Origin: Rhizopus arrhizus
Lineage: Eukaryota; Mucoromycota; Mucoromycetes; Mucorales; Rhizopodaceae
Assembly: GCA_024220505.1 (NCBI GenBank)
Contig: JAKZZE010000002.1
Coordinates: forward strand, 1,426,001-1,490,000
Direction: 5' to 3'
Length of the DNA stretch: 64,000 bases
In this document: positions 55,837 through 64,000 of the stretch, piece after piece
Layout of the letters: every line of letters starts with the position of its first letter
How positions within the stretch are numbered: position 1 is the stretch's first letter
Translations under genes and position numbers: made by a program
The notes under the pieces: generated by a model
Seen by the model: only the letters and a program-made list of their open reading frames with translations
Told to the model about the DNA's origin: nothing
Databases searched by the model: none

Positions 55837-56074
55837 TAAGTAAGTCAAGAGTAAGTGTAAGTAAGTTAAAAGTATAAGAAATATTGAAGTTATTTATATG
55901 TTTTTGGCTTTTCTGATTATATACTGTTTTTGATGATTTTGTGGATATTCTGTATTTTTTTGTATTTTTCTGGATTTATCTGTATTCATACGTATTTGTT
56001 TGTATTTTCCTGGATTTGAATTAGTTGGAGAGAGAAAAGTCAAATGCTGCAAAAGTTTGCTGCATTGTGTTACA

Positions 56075-56488
56075 CTACTATGGTCACAATAATTCAGAGG
56101 TTTTTATAAAAAGGGAACTTGATATTTATTTGATAAAATATATGAGGGAAGTTAAGTAAGTCAAAAGTAAAGTTGAAAAAGGGGAGTATTTTATATCTTT
56201 TCATGTTTTTGGTTTTTCTCACGTTTTCTATTTTTTTTTGTTAACATTTGCTGTTGTAAAAGTAAATCAATAAAAGCTAATTTCTGGCTAAACCTCTTTT
56301 GGAAGTAGTGTAAGGATAACCGGACGTTGATGGCAACAAAGCTACAACACTACAACAACATTACAACTCGTACAAAAGTCTTGATAAGGAACGAATTGAA
56401 ACATTGCCAAAATTAGAAAATAAAAGACATGACAAATGCTGTAGTTTTTGTTACAAGGTAATATATCAGCAGATCATGGATAGCTTGA
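56075..56488. other. Rest of the older LTR and tRNA downstream flank
   Basis: Up to about 56240 the sequence resembles the 3' part of the gypsy LTR (AAGTAAGTCAAAAGTAAAG, then TCATGTTTTTGGTTTTTC), so it is probably the right half of the older LTR. 56240-56488 shows no gene and forms the 3' flank of the tRNA gene. Confidence 0.5.
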
Positions 56489-56561
56489 TGCTCCCTGCCA
56501 GGATCGAACTGGCGACCTTCAGATTATGAGACTGACGCTCTACCGACTGAGCCAAGGAAGC
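56489..56561 (-). tRNA. Elongator tRNA-Met(CAT)
   Basis: 73 nt, cloverleaf on the minus strand. The acceptor stem GCTTCCT pairs with AGGGAGC. The D-arm is GCTC...GAGC, the anticodon arm TCAGT-CTCATAA-TCTGA has anticodon CAT, and the T-arm is GCCAG-TTCGATC-CTGGC with discriminator A. The anticodon arm is the classic eukaryotic elongator Met type, not initiator. No intron. Internal A and B boxes are intact, so the adjoining LINE at its 5' side need not silence it. Confidence 0.95.
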
Positions 56562-58142
56562 GCACTTTTCTTTCGCTTTTCGATCACTTTTTATCCTTTG
56601 TACAACCGGATAAAAGTATTCCCGATCACGTGTCCTAAAAGTATCATAGTTAGTAACTTACCAGACAACATAAACATCATTCATAGCCCAACAAGCAAAG
56701 CACCAAACAGCTCAAACGCATCCCAACCAAAAATTTCTGCAGAAAGAAGCACCATTTCGACATCTCAAGATCTTGAAATTACCAATTCCGAGAAATTAGC
56801 AGCTTCATCTACAAAGCAACAAGTTAGCACATCAACTGCTATTATAGAAACAGATAGTTCCTCTTCAGCTGTCGAAACCCCAAGCAAGCGCCTGTTTTCC
56901 GACCGTACGCCACCTCTTCTACCTGTTGATTCTGTCTTTCGACCCTCATCAGGAATTAACAAAAAGAATAAACAAATGGCACCAAAAAAGAACGCCATTA
57001 CAGCTCTACCGGAACACAATTTCAACATTCCCAGCAACATGAACTTTGGAATCACTATGCTTCCTCAGGTAGCAACACATGCAACTGTAAAGAGCACTGA
57101 AAATTTTTCCCTCTCGGTTGAATCTGCACAGCCACAGGCTGAAGAAACACATGCACCACCACCTAATTGGGTTTCCACAATTTTGGATAGGTTCCGCCAG
57201 TATGACGACCGCCTATCCCAATTAGAACATCTGGTGGCAGAAAACCAGCGCTTGCGTGCTGAATTGAATTCTGCCAACATCAGAATCCAGGAACTGGAGA
57301 AACAATCTACGACCTCTGTAGAGTTTCCTGTTTTGGCACCCACATCCAGCTCTACACAAGGCACTGAAGCTTCAAAATATGCCTCTGCCATAGTAAACAA
57401 AAATAGTACAACGGAAGAGTCGACCCAATCTTCTGCTATCTCTTTTGCCTCTGTTGCAGCTAAGGGTAAGCATGCCCCCACACCACCTAAGACACCTAAG
57501 GCAAAGCGGACTCGTCGCATCACACCTCGACAGTTTCAGGCAATTACTCGTACTTTCACTACGGTATCAGAATCACATGGGTACCAGTACATCTACCTAC
57601 CAAGTCGGTATCGGGAGGCTATTTCTAGTCTTCGTACCAAGTTACGTAAGCTTAAAATCAATAATGCTCGTGTATTGGATGTACACTTCCCTGACAACCA
57701 TGTTGTTGCGCTCCTCATCCACAATGATTATGTGGAAGAACTTTTATCTATTTTTGATAAAGCTGGTGTCAAACCTCTTGATAATTTTGATCCTTTGGAT
57801 GCCCAACGTTTGCGCAACCCGCTTTTTAACAATTTAGATCCGGAAGCTCGACAATCCAAATGTGTCGAAATACACCAAACTCGTCTTCTCCGTGCGCTTG
57901 ATCACATCCGTGAATCTGTTCGTGTTGCTGTTGCTCGTGATTTCATGCGCAAACAATGGATCACTGATGATCAATTTAAAACCATCATTATGAAGACGTC
58001 AAGTACTTCTCTCCCTGTCGGTACTACCACTACCCAAGCTGATACTGACATGTCTGACGTGCTTGACACCTTTGTTGTTTCCTCTGCTGCTTCCTCTAAA
58101 TCCCTCACAGGTGAAGGTGAACCTGTTGATGATGATTTATGA
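56526..58142 (+). CDS. LINE ORF1 protein, copy 1
   Basis: Up to 538 residues; the first ATG (56526) lies inside the antisense of the tRNA gene, so the true start is unclear (a CTG at 56547 or the Met of MAPKKNAITALP are alternatives). The N-terminal half is Ser/Thr-rich and disordered. A coiled coil follows near residues 220-265 (YDDRLSQLEHLVAENQRLRA). The C-terminal part (RRITPRQFQAITRTF, YIYLPSRYREAISSLR, NHVVALLIHNDYVEELL) is a compact alpha/beta region that could be an RNA-binding domain. No CCHC zinc knuckle. Its TGA overlaps the ORF2 ATG in ATGA. Confidence 0.85.
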   Translation: MRLTLYRLSQGSALFFRFSITFYPLYNRIKVFPITCPKSIIVSNLPDNINIIHSPTSKAPNSSNASQPKISAERSTISTSQDLEITNSEKLAASSTKQQVSTSTAIIETDSSSSAVETPSKRLFSDRTPPLLPVDSVFRPSSGINKKNKQMAPKKNAITALPEHNFNIPSNMNFGITMLPQVATHATVKSTENFSLSVESAQPQAEETHAPPPNWVSTILDRFRQYDDRLSQLEHLVAENQRLRAELNSANIRIQELEKQSTTSVEFPVLAPTSSSTQGTEASKYASAIVNKNSTTEESTQSSAISFASVAAKGKHAPTPPKTPKAKRTRRITPRQFQAITRTFTTVSESHGYQYIYLPSRYREAISSLRTKLRKLKINNARVLDVHFPDNHVVALLIHNDYVEELLSIFDKAGVKPLDNFDPLDAQRLRNPLFNNLDPEARQSKCVEIHQTRLLRALDHIRESVRVAVARDFMRKQWITDDQFKTIIMKTSSTSLPVGTTTTQADTDMSDVLDTFVVSSAASSKSLTGEGEPVDDDL

Positions 58143-61100
58143 GTGAGATAAATAACAACATGCCAACCTATGCCCAATTAAATAATATGCTTACTATGAC
58201 AATATGGAACTCAAATGGTCTTGCTCGTCAAGCTGTTTATCAAATTACCGATTCACTCCTTTCTTCTTCTATGATCTTTATGACCGAAACATGGCTACTT
58301 CCTCCTCTGCGCTATCCAACTGATTGGAAACAATATCATACATATGGCCAGCCAGTCGAAGGTACCTATCGTGGTAAAATGGGTATTACACTCCTTGTCA
58401 ATCCCAAATTTCCTTACCATGTTACGCACTTTCCATCTGTCTCCCCGTATGTTTTATCTTGCCAAGTGTCTTCCTTTCTGATCCACTGTGTATATCTGCC
58501 GCCCTCTTTAAATGATACCGAGACAATTGAGATCCTCAAGTCGCTGCCTACACAGACTCATCCTTCCCAAACAAATACCTTTGTGTGCGGTGACTTCAAT
58601 GCCCGTCATCACTCCTTACTTGGCGATAACCGTACCACAACCAGAGGCACTTTATTGTTGGAATGGATCATGGAATCAGGGTTAATCTGTTGGAACCATC
58701 GCTTATCCTTTGGTATCCCAACATACAGCTCACAGGCTCGTCGAGAGAATACTGGCTTTGCCTATACCAGTATCATCGACTTATTCCTCAGCTACAACGA
58801 TCTAGTCAATCCACAGCTGCAGGTTCGTGAGGACTTATCAATGGGATCTGACCACCATCCAGTCACCTTGTCGTGCGTCTTGCCCACCTCACCACCACCG
58901 TCCACAACACATCCACGGCTCGTGTGGAATCTTAGTAGAATGTTAGAGCCTGACTTTTTATATGGGAAGTTCATTAGTGAGCGTATGACACCATTTAAAG
59001 AACATTTACTCACTTTTCTTGATCCATGTAGGGAGAGCTACAATTCTAAACCAGACTTTGATGAACTGGCTACGGCCTTTACTGACATCATACACTCCTG
59101 TCTTGATGATTCTGTTGGCCGTCGTACTCCCAAGAGTACAAACAATGCATGGTTCTGGACACCAGATTTACAATTTGAATTTGACTATCGCGAGCGCTGT
59201 AGACTACATTGGAAACGTGCTGCTGGTGTAGAAAAAGCAATGCGCTGGGACACTTTTACTGCTGCTTGCAGACGATTTAAATTGGCACTCCAACGTCGAC
59301 GCCGAGCGACTTGGAAACAGTTCTGCCAGAAATTGTCCTCTGGTCCTCTCCACGAAACCACGTCCATCATCCGCAAGATCCGTCGTAACCGCACCTCTAC
59401 ACCACAATTTGCCCATCCTGAGGGTACTTCTGCGGCTGCCCAAGTTATGGCTGATCACTTTCGTCAAGTCTTTTCTGGCTCCTTCCTGCCTCAGAATAGA
59501 TATCCAGCCCCACCTATACCTGATGGCCCCCATCCTACTGGTAACTCTTCCTGCCCTATTGGTATTGAGACAGTTCGTGAAGCTCTGGTGCGTCGTCTCT
59601 CCAGACGTAAAGCTCCTGGAGTGGATCAGCTGAGGACTGAGATGCTACTCCCAGTGGTGAAAGATATTGTTCCTGTTTTAACAGCTCTCTATCAGCTCTG
59701 CTGGCGATGGTCCTCTGTCCCCAAGTCATGGTGCGTTGCGCAGATAGTTCCAATATACAAGAAAGGTGATCCCCTCGATCCAGCAAACTTCAGGCCAATT
59801 AGTCTGACGTCAATTTTGCGGAAGCTACTTGAGTTATGTTTGCAAAGCTCCTTGGAAGACTCGGCTCCTCCTTTGGACATTGTCCAAGGTGGATTTCGCC
59901 GTCGGCGTAGTGCCCTTGATCAAGCCCTCTGTCTCCATGAACTATGCCGCCAGCATGCTGAAGATCATTTTGGTGAACCTCCTGTCTTGGCCTTTCTTGA
60001 CATTAAGTCAGCATACGATACCGTGGACCGTGCAGTCATTTGGCGAGCACTGGAAACTCATGTGTCTGAACCGATGCTTGGCATTCTACAGAGTCTCTTT
60101 GACAATGTAAGTGTTCAAGTCCTACTTGGTGGTCACTCTTCTAACTCGTTCTGGCCTCGCACTGGCGTCTTACAAGGCTCCATCCTCTCTCCTTTTCTGT
60201 ATTCAATATACATTAATGGTCTACCCTCTGTATTACGTTCTGTTGCGATACCTACCTCGTCTCGTGTGTTTGATTCCATGCCACGTTTTGAACATTCCGG
60301 CCTCTGGCTCAACTCATTGCTGTATGCTGACGATGTTGTCATTATTGGTGCACCTGATACCATGCCTCGACTACTTCGTGCAGCCGAAAACCACTCTCGA
60401 TCTCTTGGTTACCGCTGGAATCCGGCTAAATGTGTCGTTCTTAATCCACCCAACGCACATGGTGCACGCCCACTCAAACTCTATGGTACAGAAATTCCAT
60501 CCAGCAACTCATTTACGTATCTTGGTATTCCTTTTTCCATAAAGGGTGCTATTGATACTAAACTCTTGCTTCAACGCAATGTCGCCTCTGGTCTAGCCGC
60601 CATGCGTAATACTCTTCAAGTGCTAAGTCTCCGGACATCTTCTTTCTCTCGCCTTACCTCAAGCAGACTATATGCAACCTTTGTTCGCCCTTGCTTTGAG
60701 TATGGTCTATGTCTATGCCTTTTCACAGTCAAAGAACTGGAGTTACTGGAAAAAGGGCAAGATTTCTGTCTGCGTATTGCCTTTGGTGGCCATAAGACCA
60801 CTTCCACCGCGGTATTCAAGCACATCACCAATTTGCCGTCAATGACTGAACGAGCTCACATCCTCGGTTTCAAGTTCATTGTACGCGCTTACCATCTTGA
60901 AAGCGATTCTCTACTTGGCTCCCTGCTCTCTTTTCTAGAAACTGCTCCAAAGTCAAAGCGATTTCGCTGGCCCACCTTGACGCGAGTTAATCCTATATGG
61001 ACGAAACCCTCATTGTGTGGTGCCCTTTCCTCGAATTCTGAGCGACTGGACTACTTTGCAACATCCAAAAATGTGAAGTTATCTATACTCCTACTACGAG

Positions 61101-61882
61101 AGCAATTTTTCCATAAAAAGTTGAATGCTCCAAAACCACCTGTACTATTGTCAGCATGTCGAATACAACTTGGAGTTGATCCTATCTTGACTCTTCCCAT
61201 GTTGAACTCTGACCGAAGTAGACTTTTGCGCTGGCGTATGGGTTGGTTACCTGGTCGCCCTCCTCCTTGCTCCTGTGGCTCTGCGAACGCATCCAGATCT
61301 CATCTGATCGTCTGCCTTAATGTTGCGTCCCGTCTGCAAGTCTCTCCTGGTTCAAGACCTAATCCACTAGATTATGTTATTAATCAATTGCCAAAAGTCA
61401 TTCCTGCCTACCCTTCACCTCAGCTTGCTGAACGATGGTCTGTCTGGTGGCCGGCAGTTTGCTCTATTCTTTTGGACATAGACCGTATCTGTCACCCTGA
61501 CGGCGGTTTTTGCAATGAGGCAGCGGATACCTCTGGACGATTGTTGCTCGACAAGCTCCAATCTCCTTCTTCCAACAACTCATCCTAAGGTGTAAATCTT
61601 ATCTCTTCTCTTGTCTTCTGCTCTCCGGACTCATGGCCTCTATTGTGTGGTTTGGTTTCTTATTTCTTATTTCTTTTTTCTTTTTATTTCATTTCTTTTT
61701 CGCTTTTTCTTTTGCAAAAGAAAAATGCTTCCTTTTTGCACTCCCGCCTTTTTATTTTTACAATTTTTTATTTTTTATTTCTCCACTTCAAATTTTATTT
61801 AAATTTATGCACTTCTGGCGAGACACCTTATGCTCCATAGAGTAAAGTCTCAGTAGCCACTCAATAAACAAAATCTTTAACA
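56562..61882 (+). mobile_element. Full-length LINE copy 1, abutting the tRNA-Met 5' end
   Basis: A two-ORF non-LTR retrotransposon, unit length 5335 bp measured from the repeated tRNA sequence at 56548 to its second occurrence at 61883. The 5' end begins at or just after the first tRNA nucleotide (CGCACTTTTCTTTCGC). The 3' UTR (61589-61882) ends CAATAAACAAAATCTTTAACA without a long poly(A). ORF1 and ORF2 are both intact, so the copy may be active. Confidence 0.9.
58139..61588 (+). CDS. LINE ORF2: endonuclease-reverse transcriptase, copy 1
   Basis: 1149 residues, intact. N-terminal APE-type endonuclease: IWNSNGLAR, MTETWL (Glu ligand), GDFNARHH near residue 151 and SDHHPV near residue 237. 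RT domain: VPIYKKGDPLDPANFRPISL (about 540), FLDIKSAYDTVDR (about 619), GVLQGSILSPFLYSIYING, and LLYADDVVIIG with YADD near 727. The C-terminus has a Cys/His cluster (PPPCSCGSANASRSHLIVC, about 1044). There is no RNase H. The domain set fits an APE-bearing LINE group. Translation may restart at the ATGA overlap with ORF1. Confidence 0.93.
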   Translation: MSEINNNMPTYAQLNNMLTMTIWNSNGLARQAVYQITDSLLSSSMIFMTETWLLPPLRYPTDWKQYHTYGQPVEGTYRGKMGITLLVNPKFPYHVTHFPSVSPYVLSCQVSSFLIHCVYLPPSLNDTETIEILKSLPTQTHPSQTNTFVCGDFNARHHSLLGDNRTTTRGTLLLEWIMESGLICWNHRLSFGIPTYSSQARRENTGFAYTSIIDLFLSYNDLVNPQLQVREDLSMGSDHHPVTLSCVLPTSPPPSTTHPRLVWNLSRMLEPDFLYGKFISERMTPFKEHLLTFLDPCRESYNSKPDFDELATAFTDIIHSCLDDSVGRRTPKSTNNAWFWTPDLQFEFDYRERCRLHWKRAAGVEKAMRWDTFTAACRRFKLALQRRRRATWKQFCQKLSSGPLHETTSIIRKIRRNRTSTPQFAHPEGTSAAAQVMADHFRQVFSGSFLPQNRYPAPPIPDGPHPTGNSSCPIGIETVREALVRRLSRRKAPGVDQLRTEMLLPVVKDIVPVLTALYQLCWRWSSVPKSWCVAQIVPIYKKGDPLDPANFRPISLTSILRKLLELCLQSSLEDSAPPLDIVQGGFRRRRSALDQALCLHELCRQHAEDHFGEPPVLAFLDIKSAYDTVDRAVIWRALETHVSEPMLGILQSLFDNVSVQVLLGGHSSNSFWPRTGVLQGSILSPFLYSIYINGLPSVLRSVAIPTSSRVFDSMPRFEHSGLWLNSLLYADDVVIIGAPDTMPRLLRAAENHSRSLGYRWNPAKCVVLNPPNAHGARPLKLYGTEIPSSNSFTYLGIPFSIKGAIDTKLLLQRNVASGLAAMRNTLQVLSLRTSSFSRLTSSRLYATFVRPCFEYGLCLCLFTVKELELLEKGQDFCLRIAFGGHKTTSTAVFKHITNLPSMTERAHILGFKFIVRAYHLESDSLLGSLLSFLETAPKSKRFRWPTLTRVNPIWTKPSLCGALSSNSERLDYFATSKNVKLSILLLREQFFHKKLNAPKPPVLLSACRIQLGVDPILTLPMLNSDRSRLLRWRMGWLPGRPPPCSCGSANASRSHLIVCLNVASRLQVSPGSRPNPLDYVINQLPKVIPAYPSPQLAERWSVWWPAVCSILLDIDRICHPDGGFCNEAADTSGRLLLDKLQSPSSNNSS

Positions 61883-63477
61883 TGAGCCAAGGAAGCGCAC
61901 TTTTCTTTCGCTTTTCTCTCACTTTTTATCATTTGTACAACCGGATAAAAGTATTCCCGATCACGTGTCCTAAAAGTATCAGTGTTAGTAACCTACCAGA
62001 CAACATAAACATCATTCATAGCCCAACAAGCAAAGCACCAAGCAGCCCAAACACATCCCAACCAAAAATCTCTGCAGAAAGAAGCACCATCTCGACATCT
62101 CAAGATTTTGAAATTACCAATTCCGAGAAATTAGTAGCTCCATCTACAAAGCAACAAGTTAGCACATCAACTGCTATTATAGAAACATATAGTACCTCTT
62201 CAGCTGTCGAAACCCCAAGCAAACGCCTGTTTTCCGACCGTACGCCACCTCTTCTACCTGTTGATTCTGTCTTTCGACCCTCATCAGGAATTAACAAAAA
62301 GAACAAACAAATGGCACCAAACAAGAACGCCATTACAGCTCTACCTGAACACAATTTCAGCATCCCCAACAACATGAGCTTTGGAATCACTATGCTTCCT
62401 CAGGTGGCAACACATGCAACTGTAAAGAGCACTGAAAATTTTTCCCTCTCGGTTGAACCTGCACAGCCACAGGCTGAAGAAACACATGCACCACCACCTA
62501 ATTGGGCTTCCACAATTTTGGATAGGTTCCGCCAGTATGACGATCGCCTATCCCAATTAGAACATTTGGTAGCAGAAAACCAGCGCTTGCGTGCTGAATT
62601 GAACTCTGCCAATATCAGAATTCAGGAACTGGAGAAACAATCTACGACCTCTGTAGAGTTTCCTGTTTTGGCACCCACATCCAGCTCTGCACAAGGCACT
62701 GAGGCCTCAAAATATGCCTCTGCCATAGTAAACAAAAATAGTACAACGGAAGAGTCTACCCAATCTTCTGCTGTCTCTTTTGCCTCTGTTGCTGCTAAGG
62801 GCAAACATGCCCCCACACCATCTAAGACACCTAAGGCAAAGCGGACTCGTCGCATCACACCTCGACAGTTCCAGGCAATTTCTCGTACTTTCACTACGGT
62901 ATCAGAATCCCATGGGTACCAGTACATCTATCTACCAAGTCGGTATCGTGAGGCTATCTCGAGTCTTCGTAACAAGTTACGTAAGCTTAAAATCAATAAT
63001 GCTCGTGTATTGGATGTACACTTCCCTGACAATCATGTTGTTGCGCTCCTCATCCACAATGATTATGTGGAAGAACTTTTATCTATTTTTGATAAAGCTG
63101 GTGTCAAACCTCTTGATAATTTTGATCCTTTGGATGTCCAACGTTTGCGCAACCCGCTTTTTAACAATTTAGATCCGGAAGCTCGACAATCCAAATGTGT
63201 CGAAATACACCAAACTCGTCTTCTCCGTGCGCTTGATCACATCCGTGAATCTGTTCGTGTTGCTGTTGCTCGTGATTTCATGCGCAAACAATGGATCACT
63301 GATGATCAATTTAAAACCATCATCATGAAGACGTCAAGTACTTCTCTCCCTGTCGATACTACCACTACCCAAGCTGATACTGACATGTCTGACGTGCTTG
63401 ACACCTTTGTTGTTTCCTCTGCTGCTTCCTCTAAATCCCTCACAGGTGAAGGTGAACCTGTTGATGATGATTTATGA
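61882..63477 (+). CDS. LINE ORF1 protein, copy 2
   Basis: 531 residues. The ATG (61882-61884) is formed at the junction: the last A of copy 1 plus TG from the repeated tRNA sequence, in frame with ORF1 (MSQGSALFFRF). In copy 1 the same codon is CTG. The rest is colinear with copy 1 and shows about 25 amino-acid differences, concentrated in the disordered first half; the coiled coil and C-terminal domain are almost unchanged. Confidence 0.85.
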   Translation: MSQGSALFFRFSLTFYHLYNRIKVFPITCPKSISVSNLPDNINIIHSPTSKAPSSPNTSQPKISAERSTISTSQDFEITNSEKLVAPSTKQQVSTSTAIIETYSTSSAVETPSKRLFSDRTPPLLPVDSVFRPSSGINKKNKQMAPNKNAITALPEHNFSIPNNMSFGITMLPQVATHATVKSTENFSLSVEPAQPQAEETHAPPPNWASTILDRFRQYDDRLSQLEHLVAENQRLRAELNSANIRIQELEKQSTTSVEFPVLAPTSSSAQGTEASKYASAIVNKNSTTEESTQSSAVSFASVAAKGKHAPTPSKTPKAKRTRRITPRQFQAISRTFTTVSESHGYQYIYLPSRYREAISSLRNKLRKLKINNARVLDVHFPDNHVVALLIHNDYVEELLSIFDKAGVKPLDNFDPLDVQRLRNPLFNNLDPEARQSKCVEIHQTRLLRALDHIRESVRVAVARDFMRKQWITDDQFKTIIMKTSSTSLPVDTTTTQADTDMSDVLDTFVVSSAASSKSLTGEGEPVDDDL

Positions 63478-64000
63478 GTGAGATAAATAACAACATGCCA
63501 ACCTATGCCCAATTAAATAATATGCTTACTATGACAATATGGAACTCAAATGGTCTTGCTCGTCAAGCTGTTTATCAAATTACCGATTCACTCCTTTCTT
63601 CTTCTATGATCTTTATGACCGAAACATGGCTACTTCCTCCTCTGCGCTATCCAACTGATTGGAAACAATATCATACATATGGCCAGCCAGTCGAAGGTAC
63701 CTATCGTGGTAAAATGGGTATTACACTCCTTGTCAATCCCAAATTTCCTTACCATGTTACGCACTTTCCATCTGTCTCCCCGTATGTTTTATCTTGCCAA
63801 GTGTCTTCCTTTCTGATCCACTGTGTATATCTGCCGCCCTCTTTAAATGATACCGAGACAATTGAGATCCTCAAGTCGCTGCCTACACAGACTCATCCTT
63901 CCCAAACAAATACCTTTGTGTGCGGTGACTTCAATGCCCGTCATCACTCCTTACTTGGCGATAACCGTACCACAACCAGAGGCACTTTATTGTTGGAATG
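61883..64000 (+). mobile_element. LINE copy 2, head-to-tail with copy 1 (partial)
   Basis: It starts with TGAGCCAAGGAAGC, the antisense of the first 14 nt of the tRNA-Met gene, directly after the 3' end of copy 1. The same unit then repeats with exact 5335-bp spacing. Copies differ by scattered substitutions in ORF1 and look identical in the ORF2 part that is visible. It runs off the window. Confidence 0.92.
63474..64000 (+). CDS. LINE ORF2, copy 2, cut by the window end
   Basis: The first 175 codons of the endonuclease domain, including IWNSNGLAR and GDFNARHH, with no difference from copy 1 that I could see. The ATGA overlap with ORF1 is kept. Confidence 0.9.
   Translation, partial: MSEINNNMPTYAQLNNMLTMTIWNSNGLARQAVYQITDSLLSSSMIFMTETWLLPPLRYPTDWKQYHTYGQPVEGTYRGKMGITLLVNPKFPYHVTHFPSVSPYVLSCQVSSFLIHCVYLPPSLNDTETIEILKSLPTQTHPSQTNTFVCGDFNARHHSLLGDNRTTTRGTLLLE

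Larger units (their letters stand above)
45482..56074 (-). mobile_element. Younger Ty3/gypsy retrotransposon with three nested insertions
   Basis: The element is bounded by two LTRs that look identical and by CTAC duplications (45478-45481 and 56075-56078). In its own direction it has: 5' LTR 56074-53855 (carrying Tc1 copy T4), primer site, gag, frameshift site, protease, Merlin insertion, RT-RNase H, an unrecognised ORF carrying a solo LTR, and 3' LTR 46061-45482. Without the insertions it would be roughly 6.3 kb. No integrase-like sequence (HHCC or DDE core) is visible anywhere in it. Confidence 0.88.
53855..56074 (-). mobile_element. 5' LTR of the younger gypsy element, split by Tc1 copy T4
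   Basis: LTR sequence 53855-54197 and 55837-56074, identical to the 3' LTR by eye. The Tc1 copy entered at a TA that is still unoccupied in the 3' LTR, near 45821. Confidence 0.9.

Noticed and set aside
56526..56561. Coding use of the tRNA antisense as a genuine ORF1 N-terminus
   Set aside because: Not accepted as real: only copy 1 has this ATG and it lies in a conserved tRNA; noted as one of several start options.

Overview
The window looks like a chromosome segment of a filamentous fungus, most likely an early-diverging Mucorales-type fungus (inference). The evidence is AT-rich intergenic DNA, genes broken by many short GT-AG introns, fungal housekeeping proteins (protein O-mannosyltransferase, CYP51, SmF, a CDF zinc transporter, HID1) and a dense crop of LINE, Ty3/gypsy, Tc1/mariner and Merlin elements.

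Region 1 (1-21.3 kb) is a compact gene block. In order it carries an MBOAT/wax-synthase-like acyltransferase (+), a PMT2-type O-mannosyltransferase (-), a CDF zinc transporter (+), an M19 dipeptidase (-), a long-chain acyl-CoA synthetase (-), a hypothetical protein (-), a reticulon-like gene (+), a 2H-phosphoesterase-like protein (+), spliceosomal SmF (-), lanosterol 14-alpha-demethylase CYP51 (-), a two-helix membrane protein (-) and HID1 (-). Several pairs converge with only 50-80 bp between stop codons. The block is rich in membrane, lipid and secretory-pathway functions, but nothing suggests co-regulation.

Region 2 (21.3-34.9 kb) is gene-poor. It holds a gene of unknown function split by a 5'-truncated LINE with an 11-bp target duplication, a decayed hypothetical gene, a two-finger C2H2 transcription factor at 29.2-30.1 kb, and long AT-rich stretches with solo-LTR remnants.

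Region 3 (34.9-56.1 kb) is a nest of transposons. Two LINE 3' remnants are followed by three Tc1/mariner elements in a row; the first two are separated by only six bases. Then comes a fragment of an older Ty3/gypsy element whose 5' LTR was entered by a younger gypsy element (45482-56074, CTAC flanks). The younger element has itself received a solo LTR, a Merlin (IS1595-like) DNA transposon and a fourth Tc1 copy. It has gag, a canonical -1 frameshift site, protease, RT and RNase H. It has no visible integrase; an unrecognised ORF occupies that place.

Region 4 (56.5-64 kb) is the most striking. An elongator tRNA-Met(CAT) gene is abutted at its 5' end by two head-to-tail copies (exact 5335-bp period) of an APE-type LINE. 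The junction repeats the first 14 nt of the tRNA gene, as expected for a site-specific non-LTR retrotransposon that reuses its own target. In the downstream copy the junction creates an ATG in frame with ORF1.
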